Assembly: GCF_022179085.1 (NCBI RefSeq)
Contig: NZ_BPQE01000031.1
Location: forward strand, 62,001-126,000
Source of the DNA: Methylobacterium aerolatum
GTDB lineage: Bacteria; Pseudomonadota; Alphaproteobacteria; Rhizobiales; Beijerinckiaceae
Length of the DNA: 64,000 bases
Reading direction: 5' to 3'
The notes below the pieces were generated by a model. The model was given only the letters and a program-made list of their open reading frames with translations. It was not told the DNA's origin and ran no database searches. Shown here piece by piece: positions 1 to 10,235 of this stretch (position 1 is its first letter; each line of letters begins with the position of its first letter). The translations under genes and the position numbers were made by a program.

Positions 1-822
1 CTGCTGTCCGCGGGCGCGGCCCTGTGCTGCACCGTGCCGACCGCCGCCCAGAATTTCGGCGCGACCTTCTTCGACGACGACATTCTGCCGCCCCGGGTGA
101 TCGCGTGGCGCCTCGCCGACCGGGGCTTCACCAACGTGTCCCGGCCGCGCTTCGACGGCCGGGTCTACGTGGTGGATGCCGTGGGCCCGGCGGGCCTGCC
201 CGTGCGCCTGATCCTCGATCCGGCGAGCGGCGCGATCATCGACCGTCAGCGGCCGGTCGGCGCCGAGACCTACGCCCGCCTGGAGCGCCCGCCCGTCCGT
301 TCCATGCCGGGTTACGGCTGGACCGAGGACGACGTGGCGGGCGCCCGCCCGGCGCCGCAGCCGCTGCCGCCTGAATCAATCCCGGGTGCCCGGGCGTCCC
401 GCCCCCTGCCCCGGGAGGCCGCGCGTCCCGCAGACCCCAATCCCCTCGGCCTCAATCCGGACGGGCATCACCGGGCGGAGCCGCCGCGCAAGGTGGCCCG
501 GACCGCTCCGGCCGCCCAGCCCGAGAAGCCGTCCCTGTCGCGGGTGAGCCCGCTTGCGCCCACGCCGAAGGCCGCGCCGGAGGCGGCTCGGCCGGAGTCT
601 CCCCCGCCCCCCGCCGCCGCCAGGACGGAGCCCGCCCCCGAGGCGGCACCTCCGGCGAAGGAGACGGCGGCTCCGGCGGAGAAGCCCGTCGCCCAGGCCG
701 CCTCGAAGCCCGAATGGCGGGATCCGCCGGAGGGCAAGCGTCCCGTGCGGGTCATCGGCGGCGCGACGATCGTTCCCGGAACCGGCGACAAGGCCGGCGA
801 GGCGGCTCAGTCCTCGCAGTAG
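1..822 (+). CDS. Secreted Pro/Ala-rich hypothetical protein (5' end outside window)
   Basis: The reading frame is open from base 1. The first codons read LLSAGAALCCTVPTAAQN, which looks like the hydrophobic core and cleavage region of a signal peptide, so the true start lies before the window; the GTG at 34 is not needed as a start. A compact region of about 90 residues follows (VYVVDAVGPAGLPVRLILDP, resembling small PepSY-like periplasmic domains). A long low-complexity Pro/Ala/Glu tail runs from about residue 115 to the end. It converges on fdhD, with 3 bases between the two stop codons. No specific function can be assigned. The export call is the firmest part. Confidence 0.7.
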   Translation: MLSAGAALCCTVPTAAQNFGATFFDDDILPPRVIAWRLADRGFTNVSRPRFDGRVYVVDAVGPAGLPVRLILDPASGAIIDRQRPVGAETYARLERPPVRSMPGYGWTEDDVAGARPAPQPLPPESIPGARASRPLPREAARPADPNPLGLNPDGHHRAEPPRKVARTAPAAQPEKPSLSRVSPLAPTPKAAPEAARPESPPPPAAARTEPAPEAAPPAKETAAPAEKPVAQAASKPEWRDPPEGKRPVRVIGGATIVPGTGDKAGEAAQSSQ

Positions 823-825
823 CCC

Positions 826-1656
826 TCAGGCGACAAGCCGCTCGCCGCCCGTGAAGACGGTGAGCGTGTCCGCCCGGGCGATGGCGCACAGGGTCAGTCC
901 GTGGGTCGCTGCGCGCTCCAGGGCGAGCGAGGTCGGTGCCGAGATCGCGACGATGGCGCCCGCCCCCAGCCGCGCGGCCTTTTCCACCATCTCGAACGAG
1001 CAGCGGCTGGTGATGACGAGGAAGCCGGAGGCCGGGTCGGTCCCCGCCCGCATCAGTGCGCCGATCAGCTTGTCGAGGGCGTTGTGGCGCCCGACATCCT
1101 CGCGCACGGCGACCAGGGTGCCGTCGGCCGCCGCCCAGGCGGCGGCGTGGACCGCGCGGGTCTCGGCGCCCAAGGTCTGAGCCCGTTCCAGCGCGCCGAG
1201 GGCGGCCGCCACGGCCTTCGCGGACAGGCGGAGGTCCGGTGCCGCGCGCAGGCCCGCCATCGGCAGGCTCGCCAGGTCCTCGATGCCGCAGACCCCGCAG
1301 CCGGTGCGACCGCTGATCGCGCGCTTGCGCGCGAGATGCTCCCGCAGGCGGCCCGGCACGAGATCGACCAGCAGCCGCAGGCCCCCGGGCGCGGCCTCCA
1401 CCGCGACCGACCGGATCTCGGCGGCGGAGTCGACGATGCCCTCTGTGAGGCTGAAGCCGTAGGCGAAATCCTCAAGGTCGCCGGGGGTGGTCATCATGAC
1501 CGCATGCGGCACGCTGCCGTAGACGACGTTGACCGGCGCCTCCACGGCCAGCGCCCGTGTGCCCTCGACGCCGCGGCCCGTCTCATAATCGACGACAGTC
1601 ATCCCGACTGCGATCGCGCGCAGGGGAAACCGGGGAGGCGTATCCGTCATCGTCAT
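826..1656 (-). CDS. fdhD: Formate dehydrogenase accessory sulfurtransferase FdhD
   Basis: FdhD moves sulfur from a cysteine desulfurase to the molybdenum cofactor so that formate dehydrogenase becomes active in the cytoplasm. The 276-residue product has the family's length. It carries the redox motif GRTGCGVCGIEDL near residue 120, matching the CxxC motif of the family, and the conserved GFSLTEGI and ITSRCSFEMV segments (the latter with a further Cys). I chose ATG 1656; an upstream TTG at 1668 and an ATG at 1650 are also in frame, and none has a strong ribosome site. No formate dehydrogenase subunit is present in the window. The gene is transcribed divergently from ctaC. Confidence 0.95.
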   Translation of the reverse strand: MTMTDTPPRFPLRAIAVGMTVVDYETGRGVEGTRALAVEAPVNVVYGSVPHAVMMTTPGDLEDFAYGFSLTEGIVDSAAEIRSVAVEAAPGGLRLLVDLVPGRLREHLARKRAISGRTGCGVCGIEDLASLPMAGLRAAPDLRLSAKAVAAALGALERAQTLGAETRAVHAAAWAAADGTLVAVREDVGRHNALDKLIGALMRAGTDPASGFLVITSRCSFEMVEKAARLGAGAIVAISAPTSLALERAATHGLTLCAIARADTLTVFTGGERLVA

Positions 1657-1894
1657 GGCCCGTCGCAAGCATCGGTTTCGGCGCGGAGTAGTACATATTT
1701 CCGGCCGCGGAAGGCGCGGGATAGCCTTTCATGCGACGCTTGGGAGGTTGCACGTGGCACGTCCTTGTGATCTGAAGCCACTCGCGGAAGCCTGATCGGT
1801 GACAGACCGAGGCGTCCGTCAGGACAGTGACGCCCCCGCACAATCAAGACGGGGCACCTGGCCTGGAGCAAGCGGACGGGGAGCCGAGAGGGGT

Positions 1895-2755
1895 ATGCGC
1901 ACGGTGCGAACGATCACGAGGTCACTCATGACCGCCCCGTCGGCCGTCCGATTGGCCGTTCCGTTCCTCGGTGCCGCGCTCAGCGCCACCGCCGCGACGG
2001 CCGGTGGACTGGGCCAACCGATTCCGTGGGAAATGAGCCGGCAGGTGCCCGTCACCGAGAACGCCCGCGACATCCTGAACTTCGAGATCGGCCTGCATTG
2101 GCTGTCCCTCGCGATCTCCGTCTTCGTGCTCGGGCTGATCCTGTGGTGCGTGTTCCGCTTCGGCGAGAAGCGCAACCCGAACCCGTCGCGCTTCACCCAC
2201 AACACCGCCATCGAGGTCGCCTGGACCATCGTTCCGGTGCTGATCCTCGTCGCCGTGGCGATCCCGTCCTTCCGCCTCCTGCGCACGCAGCTCGCGGACC
2301 CGAAGGCCGACATGATCGTCAAGGTCATCGGCCATGCGTGGTACTGGTCCTACGAGTACCCGCAGACCGAGCAGGGCGGCGGCTTCACCTTCGACGCCAA
2401 CCTCGACGAGGACAAGCAGCCCCGGCTGCTGCAGACCGACAACGAGATGGTCGTGCCGGTGGGCAAGATCGTGAAGGTGCAGGTCACCGCCGCCGACGTG
2501 ATCCACTCCTGGGCGATGCCCGCCTTCGGCTTCAAGATCGACGCGATCCCCGGCCGCCTGAACCAGATGTGGTTCAAGGCCGAGAAGGAAGGCACCTATC
2601 ACGGCCAGTGCTCCGAGCTGTGCGGCCAGCGTCACGCCTACATGCCGATCGTCGTGCGGGTCGTCAGCGACCAGGCTTACGCCGAGTGGCTGAAGGAGGC
2701 GAAGACGAAGTACGCCAGCCTCGACAACGGCAAGAGTCTGGCCTCGGCGCGCTGA
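1895..2755 (+). CDS. ctaC: Cytochrome c oxidase subunit II
   Basis: CtaC takes electrons from cytochrome c through its binuclear CuA centre and passes them to heme a in subunit I of the aa3 oxidase, in the cytoplasmic membrane facing the periplasm. The CuA signature GQCSELCGQRHAYMPIVV lies near residue 232 and has both Cys, the Glu, His and Met ligands. An N-terminal signal segment ends near ATAGGLGQ. Two transmembrane helices follow (about residues 65-90 and 105-125). ATG 1895 is chosen because GAGAGGGG lies just upstream; the frame is open back to 1799. First gene of the oxidase cluster; 286 aa. Confidence 0.97.
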   Translation: MRTVRTITRSLMTAPSAVRLAVPFLGAALSATAATAGGLGQPIPWEMSRQVPVTENARDILNFEIGLHWLSLAISVFVLGLILWCVFRFGEKRNPNPSRFTHNTAIEVAWTIVPVLILVAVAIPSFRLLRTQLADPKADMIVKVIGHAWYWSYEYPQTEQGGGFTFDANLDEDKQPRLLQTDNEMVVPVGKIVKVQVTAADVIHSWAMPAFGFKIDAIPGRLNQMWFKAEKEGTYHGQCSELCGQRHAYMPIVVRVVSDQAYAEWLKEAKTKYASLDNGKSLASAR

Positions 2756-2779
2756 GGCGCGAGGGCCCCTGACGCCCAC

Positions 2780-2800
2780 GCGCGCCGGACGCCGGCGCGC
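2780..2800 (+). promoter_or_regulatory. GC-rich hairpin between ctaC and ctaD
   Basis: A perfect 9-bp inverted repeat (GCGCGCCGG / CCGGCGCGC) encloses a 3-base ACG loop. It has no T-tract, so it is more likely an mRNA-stabilising or processing structure than a terminator. Function is inferred only from position. Confidence 0.45.
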
Positions 2801-2865
2801 ACCACCCCGCCCGGTCGCGCTGAAGGCGCGCGGGGCAACCCGAACGGCACCCGATTCATCCGTAA

Positions 2866-4506
<1,641 letters not shown>

Positions 4507-4512
4507 GGACCA

Positions 4513-4609
4513 TCCGGCCGGCCCGCTCGACGGGCCGGCCGGACCGAGAAGCCGGGGACCTTCATCGGTCCCCGCCCTTCCCCGGAGGCCGCCCCGCGCG
4601 GCGGCCTCC
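4513..4609 (+). promoter_or_regulatory. Three consecutive perfect hairpins in the ctaD-ctaB gap
   Basis: Directly after the ctaD stop lie three inverted repeats. The first has a 13-bp arm pair at 4513-4525 / 4531-4543 with loop CTCGA. The second is 8 bp at 4553-4560 / 4567-4574 with loop TTCATC. The third is 10 bp at 4584-4593 / 4600-4609 with loop CCGCGC. None is followed by a T-run. They may mark partial termination or an RNase stop that keeps subunit I mRNA more abundant than the heme O synthase and assembly genes downstream. Structure is seen; role is inferred. Confidence 0.5.
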
Positions 4610-4740
4610 CGGCAAGGGCGCTCCGGGCTACGAACCGGCGGTGCGCGTCGTCACGGACGACACCTTGGACTCTTTCGCATTCGAGGGATGCCCCGGCCGT
4701 GCGCGCACGACCGGGCCACGGCCGCGCAGCAACGGACCCT

Positions 4741-5676
4741 ATGACAAGCGCCACCACCACACTGAACCCGACGGTCGAGGCAGTCGGCGGCGATGTGCCG
4801 GATTACTTCGCGCTGCTGAAGCCGCGGGTGATGGTGCTCGTGATCTTCACGGCGCTCGTCGGCATGAGCGTGTCCCAGGGCCATGTGCAGCCGGCGATCG
4901 GCGCCATCTCCCTCTTCGCCATCGCCGTGGGCGCGGGCGCCTCGGGCTGCCTCAACATGTGGTGGGACGCCGACATCGACGCGGTGATGTCCCGCACGGC
5001 CACCCGGCCGATCCCCGCCGGTCGGATCACCCCCGGCGAGGCCCTGGGCTTCGGCCTGTTCCTGTCGGTGGCCTCGGTGCTCGTGCTCGGGCTCGCGGCG
5101 AACCTGCTGGCGGCCGGGCTGCTGGCCTTCACCATCGTGTTCTACGCGGTGATCTACTCGATGTGGCTGAAGCGGGCGACCGCGCAGAACATCGTCATCG
5201 GCGGCGCAGCCGGCGCCCTCCCCCCGGTCATCGGCCAGGCGGTGGTGACGGGTGGGATCGGGATCGAGTCCCTCGTCCTGTTCGCGATCATCTTCATCTG
5301 GACCCCGCCGCACTTCTGGGCGCTCGCGCTGATCAAGGCGGGTGAGTATGCGCGCGCCGGCATTCCGATGATGCCGAACGTCGCCGGGCCGGATTCCACC
5401 CGCCGTCAGATCGTGTGGTACTCGCTCCTGCTGGCGCCGCTGGGCCTCGTGCCCGTCGCCCTGGGCTTCGGCGGCCTGCTCTACGCCGTCATCGGCACGG
5501 TCGGCGGCCTCGGCATGGTGGGCCTCAGCGTCCGCGTCCTGCGGAACCGCACGGGCGAGGCCGAGCGCAAGGCGGCCATGGGCCTGTTCGGCTTCTCGAT
5601 CCTCTACCTCTTCGCCCTGTTCTCGGCGCTCCTCGCCGAGCAGAGCCTGGGCCTGTTTCGCGCGGTCGTGGCCTGA
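4741..5676 (+). CDS. ctaB: Protoheme IX farnesyltransferase (heme O synthase)
   Basis: CtaB farnesylates heme b to heme O, the first step toward the heme A used by this oxidase. It is an integral UbiA-family prenyltransferase. The first Asp-rich motif reads [17 protein letters not shown] (about residues 77-93), the prenyl diphosphate/Mg site followed by the family's RT..RP. The second loop carries the conserved PDSTRRQ segment. The remainder is hydrophobic helices consistent with 8-9 membrane spans. 311 aa from ATG 4741; the frame extends back to 4699, but the family start [10 protein letters not shown] fits better. It is separated from ctaD by the hairpin cluster. Confidence 0.96.
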   Translation: MTSATTTLNPTVEAVGGDVPDYFALLKPRVMVLVIFTALVGMSVSQGHVQPAIGAISLFAIAVGAGASGCLNMWWDADIDAVMSRTATRPIPAGRITPGEALGFGLFLSVASVLVLGLAANLLAAGLLAFTIVFYAVIYSMWLKRATAQNIVIGGAAGALPPVIGQAVVTGGIGIESLVLFAIIFIWTPPHFWALALIKAGEYARAGIPMMPNVAGPDSTRRQIVWYSLLLAPLGLVPVALGFGGLLYAVIGTVGGLGMVGLSVRVLRNRTGEAERKAAMGLFGFSILYLFALFSALLAEQSLGLFRAVVA

Positions 5677-5679
5677 CGC

Positions 5680-5847
5680 ATGGCCCGCGAACCCGAGATT
5701 CAATACCGCCCCCTCACCCCGGAGGAGGAGGCCCGCCGCCGGAAGCGCTCCGTCGCGATCGCCCTGGCGCTCGGCGCGATGGTCCTCCTGTTCTTCGTGC
5801 TGACCATCGCCAAGCTCGGACCTCAGGTCCTCAACCGGCCCCTGTGA
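5680..5847 (+). CDS. Small CoxF-like membrane protein of the oxidase cluster
   Basis: A 55-residue ORF begins 3 bases after the ctaB stop and ends 10 bases before ctaG, so it is clearly part of the operon. The product has a polar, charged N-terminus (MAREPEIQYRPLTPEEEARR) and one hydrophobic helix at about residues 25-44 (VAIALALGAMVLLFFVLTIA). This matches the small single-span protein found at this place in alphaproteobacterial cta clusters and often called CoxF. The molecular role is not established. Recognition rests on position, length and topology. Confidence 0.85.
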   Translation: MAREPEIQYRPLTPEEEARRRKRSVAIALALGAMVLLFFVLTIAKLGPQVLNRPL

Positions 5848-5857
5848 GGGAGACGCG

Positions 5858-6460
5858 ATGACGGCCCCTTCCCCCCGCCACCTCGCCCGCACCGCCGCCC
5901 TGTGCGGCGGCCTCGTGGCCGGCATGGTCGGTCTCGCCTACGCGTCGGTGCCCCTGTACAACGCCTTCTGCAAGGCGACGGGCTACGACGGCACGCCGCG
6001 CCAGGGCCCTGCCCTCGCCGTGGCCGATGCCCGCAGCACCGACAGCATGGTCGTGCATTTCGACACGAACGTCGCGCCCGGTCTGCCCTGGAAGTTCGCG
6101 CCGGAGGTCAACTCCGTCGAGGCGAAGCTCGGCGAGACGAAGACGGTGTTCTTCCGGGTGCGCAACACCGGGCCGAAGCCGACCACCGGGGTGGCGACCT
6201 TCAACGTCCAGCCCGGCCTGATGGGCGGCTACTTCGTGAAGGTGGCCTGCTTCTGCTTCAACGAGCAGACGCTGCAGCCCGGCGAGACCATCGACGTACC
6301 GGTGGTCTTCTATGTCGACCCGGCCCTGCGGACGGATCCGAATACGGCGCACCTCTCCGAGATGACGCTGTCCTACACTTACTTCGCCTCGAAGAACGGC
6401 CAGCCGGTCACCACCACGGTGGCCAATAGCGGAGCTTCGGGGACCAAGCGCGATTTCTGA
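5858..6460 (+). CDS. ctaG: Cytochrome c oxidase assembly protein CtaG/Cox11
   Basis: CtaG (Cox11) delivers copper to the CuB site of subunit I. The 200-residue protein has a single N-terminal membrane anchor (about residues 10-32) and a periplasmic immunoglobulin-like domain. The copper-binding motif VACFCFNEQTLQPGE sits around residue 130, and VPVVFYVDPAL follows as in Cox11 proteins. The domain begins YNAFCKATGYDGTP, also typical. A GGGAG stretch precedes ATG 5858. It sits between the CoxF-like gene and ctaE, the usual alphaproteobacterial order. Confidence 0.97.
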   Translation: MTAPSPRHLARTAALCGGLVAGMVGLAYASVPLYNAFCKATGYDGTPRQGPALAVADARSTDSMVVHFDTNVAPGLPWKFAPEVNSVEAKLGETKTVFFRVRNTGPKPTTGVATFNVQPGLMGGYFVKVACFCFNEQTLQPGETIDVPVVFYVDPALRTDPNTAHLSEMTLSYTYFASKNGQPVTTTVANSGASGTKRDF

Positions 6461-6568
6461 TCGCAAAGGCGTGACAATGCAGGCTCGCAGCGACTAAACC
6501 TGCGGGCAAGCTGGGCAAGAGCGGTGGACCCCTGAGCGGTCACATCGCCGGGTAGGAGCGAAGGGACG

Positions 6569-7426
6569 ATGGCCGAGGCGCACGCCAAGAATCACGACTT
6601 CCACATCCTCGCCCCGAGTCCGTGGCCGTTGCTCGGAGCCTTCTCCGGCTTCGTGATGGCCGTCGGCGCGGTGTTCTGGATGAAGTCTCTCCAGGTCGGC
6701 ACCCTCACGCCGGGCCCCTACATCTTCGGAGCGGGCACGATCGGCGTGCTTTACACCATGTTCTCATGGTGGAAGGACGTCACCCACGAGGCCAATTCCG
6801 GCGATCATACCCGCGTGGTGCAGCTCCATCACCGCTACGGCATGATGATGTTCATCGCCTCCGAGGTGATGTTCTTCGTCGCGTGGTTCTGGGCCTACTT
6901 CGAGGCGGCGCTCTACACCGCCGACCCGATCCAGGCGACCCGCGTGGAGTTCACCGGGGGCGTGTGGCCGCCCAAGGGCATCGAGGCGTTCGATCCCTGG
7001 CACCTCCCGCTCCTCAACACCCTGATCCTGCTCACCTCGGGCACCACGATCACCTGGGCGCACCACGCGCTCCTCGAAGGCGACCGGAAGGGGCTGAAGT
7101 ACGGCCTGTGGCTGACGATCGTCCTCGGCGTGATCTTCACCGCCTGCCAAGCCTACGAGTACAGCCACGCCGAGTTCGGCTTCGCGGGCAGCATCTACTC
7201 CTCGACCTTCTTCATGGCGACGGGCTTCCACGGGGCGCACGTCATCATCGGCACCATCTTCCTCGCCGTGTGCCTGATGCGGGTCTACGCGGGGCAGTTC
7301 ACCACCAAGCAGCATCTCGGGTTCGAGTTCGCCGCCTGGTACTGGCACTTCGTCGATGTGGTGTGGCTGTTCCTCTTCGCCGCCATCTACGTGTGGGGCT
7401 CGGGCATCGGCCACGGCGCCCACTGA
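6569..7426 (+). CDS. ctaE: Cytochrome c oxidase subunit III
   Basis: CtaE is the third core subunit; it stabilises the catalytic core and its proton uptake but binds no metal. The 285-residue product is rich in hydrophobic segments consistent with seven helices. Family landmarks are [19 protein letters not shown] at the N-terminus, [20 protein letters not shown] near residue 90, and [14 protein letters not shown] with [14 protein letters not shown] toward the end, containing the conserved His and Glu. A ribosome site (AGGAGCGAAGGG) precedes ATG 6569. A hairpin terminator candidate follows 30 bases after its stop. Confidence 0.97.
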   Translation: MAEAHAKNHDFHILAPSPWPLLGAFSGFVMAVGAVFWMKSLQVGTLTPGPYIFGAGTIGVLYTMFSWWKDVTHEANSGDHTRVVQLHHRYGMMMFIASEVMFFVAWFWAYFEAALYTADPIQATRVEFTGGVWPPKGIEAFDPWHLPLLNTLILLTSGTTITWAHHALLEGDRKGLKYGLWLTIVLGVIFTACQAYEYSHAEFGFAGSIYSSTFFMATGFHGAHVIIGTIFLAVCLMRVYAGQFTTKQHLGFEFAAWYWHFVDVVWLFLFAAIYVWGSGIGHGAH

Positions 7427-7456
7427 GCGGCGCAGCGGCGGTGATCGATGCATGGG

Positions 7457-7480
7457 GGGGCGGCTACGGCCGCCCCTTCT
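7457..7480 (+). terminator. Candidate terminator after ctaE
   Basis: A perfect 8-bp stem GGGGCGGC / GCCGCCCC with a TACG tetraloop is followed by TTCT. The short T-stretch makes it a weak or partial terminator, leaving open whether DUF983 and SURF1 are transcribed from the same start. Confidence 0.5.
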
Positions 7481-7504
7481 GCGTTGCGGGACGATGCGCT
7501 AGGC

Positions 7505-7570
7505 CAGTGACGCACTGACTTCGTCCATGCCCCCCTGCCCTCGCCGTCCCCTCTTGCATCGATCGTTTCG
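7505..7570. repeat. Degenerate copy of the two-hairpin repeat
   Basis: It shares CAGTGACGCACT, a TTCGTCCATGC block and TTGCATCGAT with the complete copies at 44229 and 57225, in the same order and similar spacing. The second inverted arm has been lost. Confidence 0.4.
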
Positions 7571-7748
7571 GACCCGGCCGACGGCCCCGTCCGGATCATC
7601 TCCCGGGGCACTGCGTCCCCCGGGATGCGCGATTCCGACGCGCGCGGGCAGCGTGCTCGGCCGCCGTCCCCATATCGGCGGCACGGCGAGGCGTTCCCAC
7701 CCCGGGTTCGCTCCGCCCCCCGCCCTCACACCGGATCGGTTCGATCGC

Positions 7749-8108
7749 ATGATGAAGCCCCCGCCCATCCCCACCGGCCTCCGCGGCCGCTGTCCGCGCT
7801 GCGGCGAGGGGCACCTGTTCCGGGGATTTCTCGCCGTGCGCCCGCGCTGCGAGGCCTGCGGGCTCGACTATTCCGGCTTCGATTCGGCGGATGGCCCCGC
7901 CTTCTTCGTGATGTCCATCGTCGGCCTGATCGTGGTCGGGACGGCCCTCTGGCTGGAAATCGCCTACGAGCCGCCGATCTGGGTCCACGCCCTCGTGGCC
8001 GTCACCCTGTCGGTCGGGTTGAGTCTCGCGATGGTGCGGCCCCTGAAGGGTCTGTTGATCGCGCTGCAATTCGACAACAAGGCGGAAGAGGGACGGTTCA
8101 AGCCGTGA
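7749..8108 (+). CDS. DUF983 family small membrane protein
   Basis: DUF983 proteins regularly lie next to cytochrome oxidase assembly genes in alphaproteobacteria, but no reaction is established. The 119-residue product begins with a zinc-ribbon-like pair of CxxC motifs: RGRCPRCGEGHLF near residue 12 and RCEACGLDYSGFDSADGPAFF near residue 35. Two hydrophobic helices follow (about residues 52-72 and 78-98) and a LKGLLIALQF block before the C-terminus. Two adjacent ATGs (7749, 7752) are possible starts. Its stop overlaps the SURF1 start by 4 bases (GTGA), showing tight coupling. Confidence 0.88.
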   Translation: MMKPPPIPTGLRGRCPRCGEGHLFRGFLAVRPRCEACGLDYSGFDSADGPAFFVMSIVGLIVVGTALWLEIAYEPPIWVHALVAVTLSVGLSLAMVRPLKGLLIALQFDNKAEEGRFKP

Positions 8109-8881
8109 CTGCGATCCGCGCCGGGGCATGGCGCAGCCTCATCGCGCCGGGGCTCGCGAGCCTCGTCGCCCTCTGCATCCTGATCGGGCTCGGCGTCTGG
8201 CAGGTCGAGCGGAAGGCATGGAAGGAGGGGCTGATCACCCGGATCGTCAGTCAGTCGAAGGCGGAGCCGGTGGCCCCGCCCGCGGCTGCCGCCTGGGATC
8301 CGGCGGCGGAGGAGTTCCGCCACGTCCGCATCGCCGGCCATTTCCTCAACGACAAGGAGACGCTGGTCCACGGCCTCGCCGCCGGCGAGACGCCGGGCCG
8401 GGCGCTCCAGGGATATTACGTGATCACCCCGTTCGTCCGCGACGGCGGCGGAACGGTGCTGGTGAACCGGGGCTTCGTCCCGACCGAGCTGAAGCGACAG
8501 GACGACCGGAAGGCCGGGCTGATCGACGGCGAAACCACCGTCACCGGCATCCTGCGGGCCAGCGAGCCGCGCGGGATGTTCGTGCCCGAGCCGGATCCGG
8601 CCCGGGGCGAATGGTTCAACCGGGACGTCCCCGGCATCGCCGCCGCCCGCCAGCTCACCGACGTCGCCCCCTACCTCGTGGAGGCGGATGCCGTGCCGGG
8701 CCAGACGACCTGGCCCCGGGGCGGGCAGCTCCGGGTGGATCTGCCTAACAACCACCTGCAATACGCATTCACGTGGTTCGGCATCGCCGCCTGTCTGGTC
8801 GGGGTGTTCTCGGTCTATGCGTGGCGCCGTCTTCATGAGCCGGCTGACGATCCCGCCCCGGCGCTCACCCGGAAAGATTAG
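8105..8881 (+). CDS. SURF1 family oxidase assembly protein
   Basis: SURF1 (Shy1) helps insert heme A into subunit I. The 258-residue product has the family architecture: an N-terminal helix (about residues 12-32, ending in the conserved GVWQVERKAWKE), a central periplasmic domain, and a C-terminal helix with the signature NNHLQYAFTWFGIAACLVGV (about residues 217-236). FNRDVPGIA is also conserved. The GTG start at 8105 overlaps the DUF983 stop. It ends the oxidase-biogenesis cluster that began with ctaC. Confidence 0.95.
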   Translation: MTAIRAGAWRSLIAPGLASLVALCILIGLGVWQVERKAWKEGLITRIVSQSKAEPVAPPAAAAWDPAAEEFRHVRIAGHFLNDKETLVHGLAAGETPGRALQGYYVITPFVRDGGGTVLVNRGFVPTELKRQDDRKAGLIDGETTVTGILRASEPRGMFVPEPDPARGEWFNRDVPGIAAARQLTDVAPYLVEADAVPGQTTWPRGGQLRVDLPNNHLQYAFTWFGIAACLVGVFSVYAWRRLHEPADDPAPALTRKD

Positions 8882-9069
8882 CCTCGCGGATCCCGGTCGA
8901 CGCGGACGAGTCTTGTCGCGAATGGCTTGAAAACAGCCGATCGTTCCCTCGACTGGGAGTATTGATCCGGCATTATAGCGTCGATGGCAGCACCGACGCG
9001 CTGGGTGGTAAGTTTTTCCGCTTGCATGGCGTGTCGTTCAAAGCTGCCGCGCTTGCGGGAGAGCCCGGC

Positions 9070-10215
9070 ATGACCATTCCGGACGAGAAGAACCTTGTGT
9101 CGAAGGACGGTACGGCGCCCTTGCGCTTCGCCTATTGGGTGCCCAACGTCTCGGGCGGCCTCGTCATCAGCAAAATTCCACAGCGGACGAGTTGGGACGC
9201 GGACTACAACCGCAAGCTCGCGCAGATCGCGGAGAAGGCCGGGTTCGACTACGCCCTGACCCAGATCCGGTTCACCGCCGGCTACGGCGCCGAGTACCAG
9301 CACGAATCGGTGGCCTTCAGCCACGCTCTCCTGGCCGCCACGACCCGCCTCAAGGTGATCGCCGCCATCCTGCCGGGGCCGTGGAACCCCACGCTGGCCG
9401 CCAAGCAGATCGCGACGATCTCGCAGCTGACCGAAGGCCGGATTGCGGTGAACATCGTCTCGGGCTGGTTCTCGGGCGAGTTCCGCGCCATCGGCGAGCC
9501 CTGGCTCGACCACGACGAGCGCTATCGCCGGTCTGAGGAGTTCATCCGCTCCTTGAAGGGGATCTGGACGCAGGACAACTTCACCTTCCGCGGCGATTTC
9601 TACCGTTACACGAACTACACGCTGAAGCCGAAGCCCGCCGGGGCGCTGCCGGAGGTGTTCCAGGGTGGCTCGTCCCGCGCGGCGCGCGACATGGCCGCCC
9701 GCGTCTCGGATTGGTATTTCACCAACGGCAACACTCCCGACGGCCTCCGGGCGCAGGTCGAGGACATTCGCGCCAAGGCGGCCCAGGGCGACAACTCCCC
9801 GAAGATCGGCGTGAACGCCTTCGTCATCGCCCGCGACACGGAGGAGGAGGCGAGGTCCGTCCTCGACGACATCGTCGCGCAGGCCGATCCCGACGCGGTG
9901 AAGGCCTTCGGCCACGAGGTGAAGAACGCCGGCAAGGCCAGTCCCGAGGGCGAGGGCAACTGGGCGAAATCCACCTTCGAGGATCTGGTCCAGTACAATG
10001 ACGGGTTCCGCTCGAACCTCATCGGCACGCCGGACCAGATCGCGGAGCGGATCCTCGCCCTCAAGGAGGCGGGCGCCGACCTGATCCTCCTCGCCTTCCT
10101 GCATTTCCAGGAGGAGGTCGACTATTTCGGCCGCGAGGTTCTTCCCCGCGTGCGCGCGCTGGAGGCGCAGAGGTCCGCCCGAACCACCGCCGCGCCGACC
10201 GCCGCCGCCGCCTGA
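9070..10215 (+). CDS. sfnG: FMNH2-dependent dimethylsulfone monooxygenase SfnG
   Basis: SfnG oxidises dimethylsulfone to methanesulfinate with FMNH2 and O2, feeding organosulfur assimilation in the cytoplasm. The 381-residue protein is a luciferase-like TIM barrel. From memory of the Pseudomonas SfnG, these long blocks agree closely: RFAYWVPNVSGGLV, LTQIRFTAGYGAEYQHESVA, GRIAVNIVSGWFSGEFRAIG, FQGGSSRAARDMAARVSDWY and FLHFQEEVDYFGREVLP. I start at ATG 9070, after GGGAG, because the upstream in-frame extension to 8962 has no family similarity. The FMNH2 supplier is not adjacent; an SsuE/MsuE-type reductase is encoded at 34798. sfnB follows 20 bases downstream. Confidence 0.94.
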   Translation: MTIPDEKNLVSKDGTAPLRFAYWVPNVSGGLVISKIPQRTSWDADYNRKLAQIAEKAGFDYALTQIRFTAGYGAEYQHESVAFSHALLAATTRLKVIAAILPGPWNPTLAAKQIATISQLTEGRIAVNIVSGWFSGEFRAIGEPWLDHDERYRRSEEFIRSLKGIWTQDNFTFRGDFYRYTNYTLKPKPAGALPEVFQGGSSRAARDMAARVSDWYFTNGNTPDGLRAQVEDIRAKAAQGDNSPKIGVNAFVIARDTEEEARSVLDDIVAQADPDAVKAFGHEVKNAGKASPEGEGNWAKSTFEDLVQYNDGFRSNLIGTPDQIAERILALKEAGADLILLAFLHFQEEVDYFGREVLPRVRALEAQRSARTTAAPTAAAA

Positions 10216-10235
10216 TCGCTCCGGAGAGAGATGCC

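Larger units (their letters stand above)
7427..7748. other. 322-base gap without a gene, after ctaE
   Basis: It holds a hairpin at 7457-7476 and a decayed copy of a repeat at about 7505-7570. An open frame from 7527 runs into the DUF983 gene, but its N-terminal part is low-complexity Pro/Arg/Ser and unlike the conserved domain, so I treat it as non-coding. Confidence 0.6.

Noticed and set aside
8962-9069. 36-residue upstream extension of SfnG
   Set aside because: No similarity to SfnG, and ATG 9070 has a GGGAG site.
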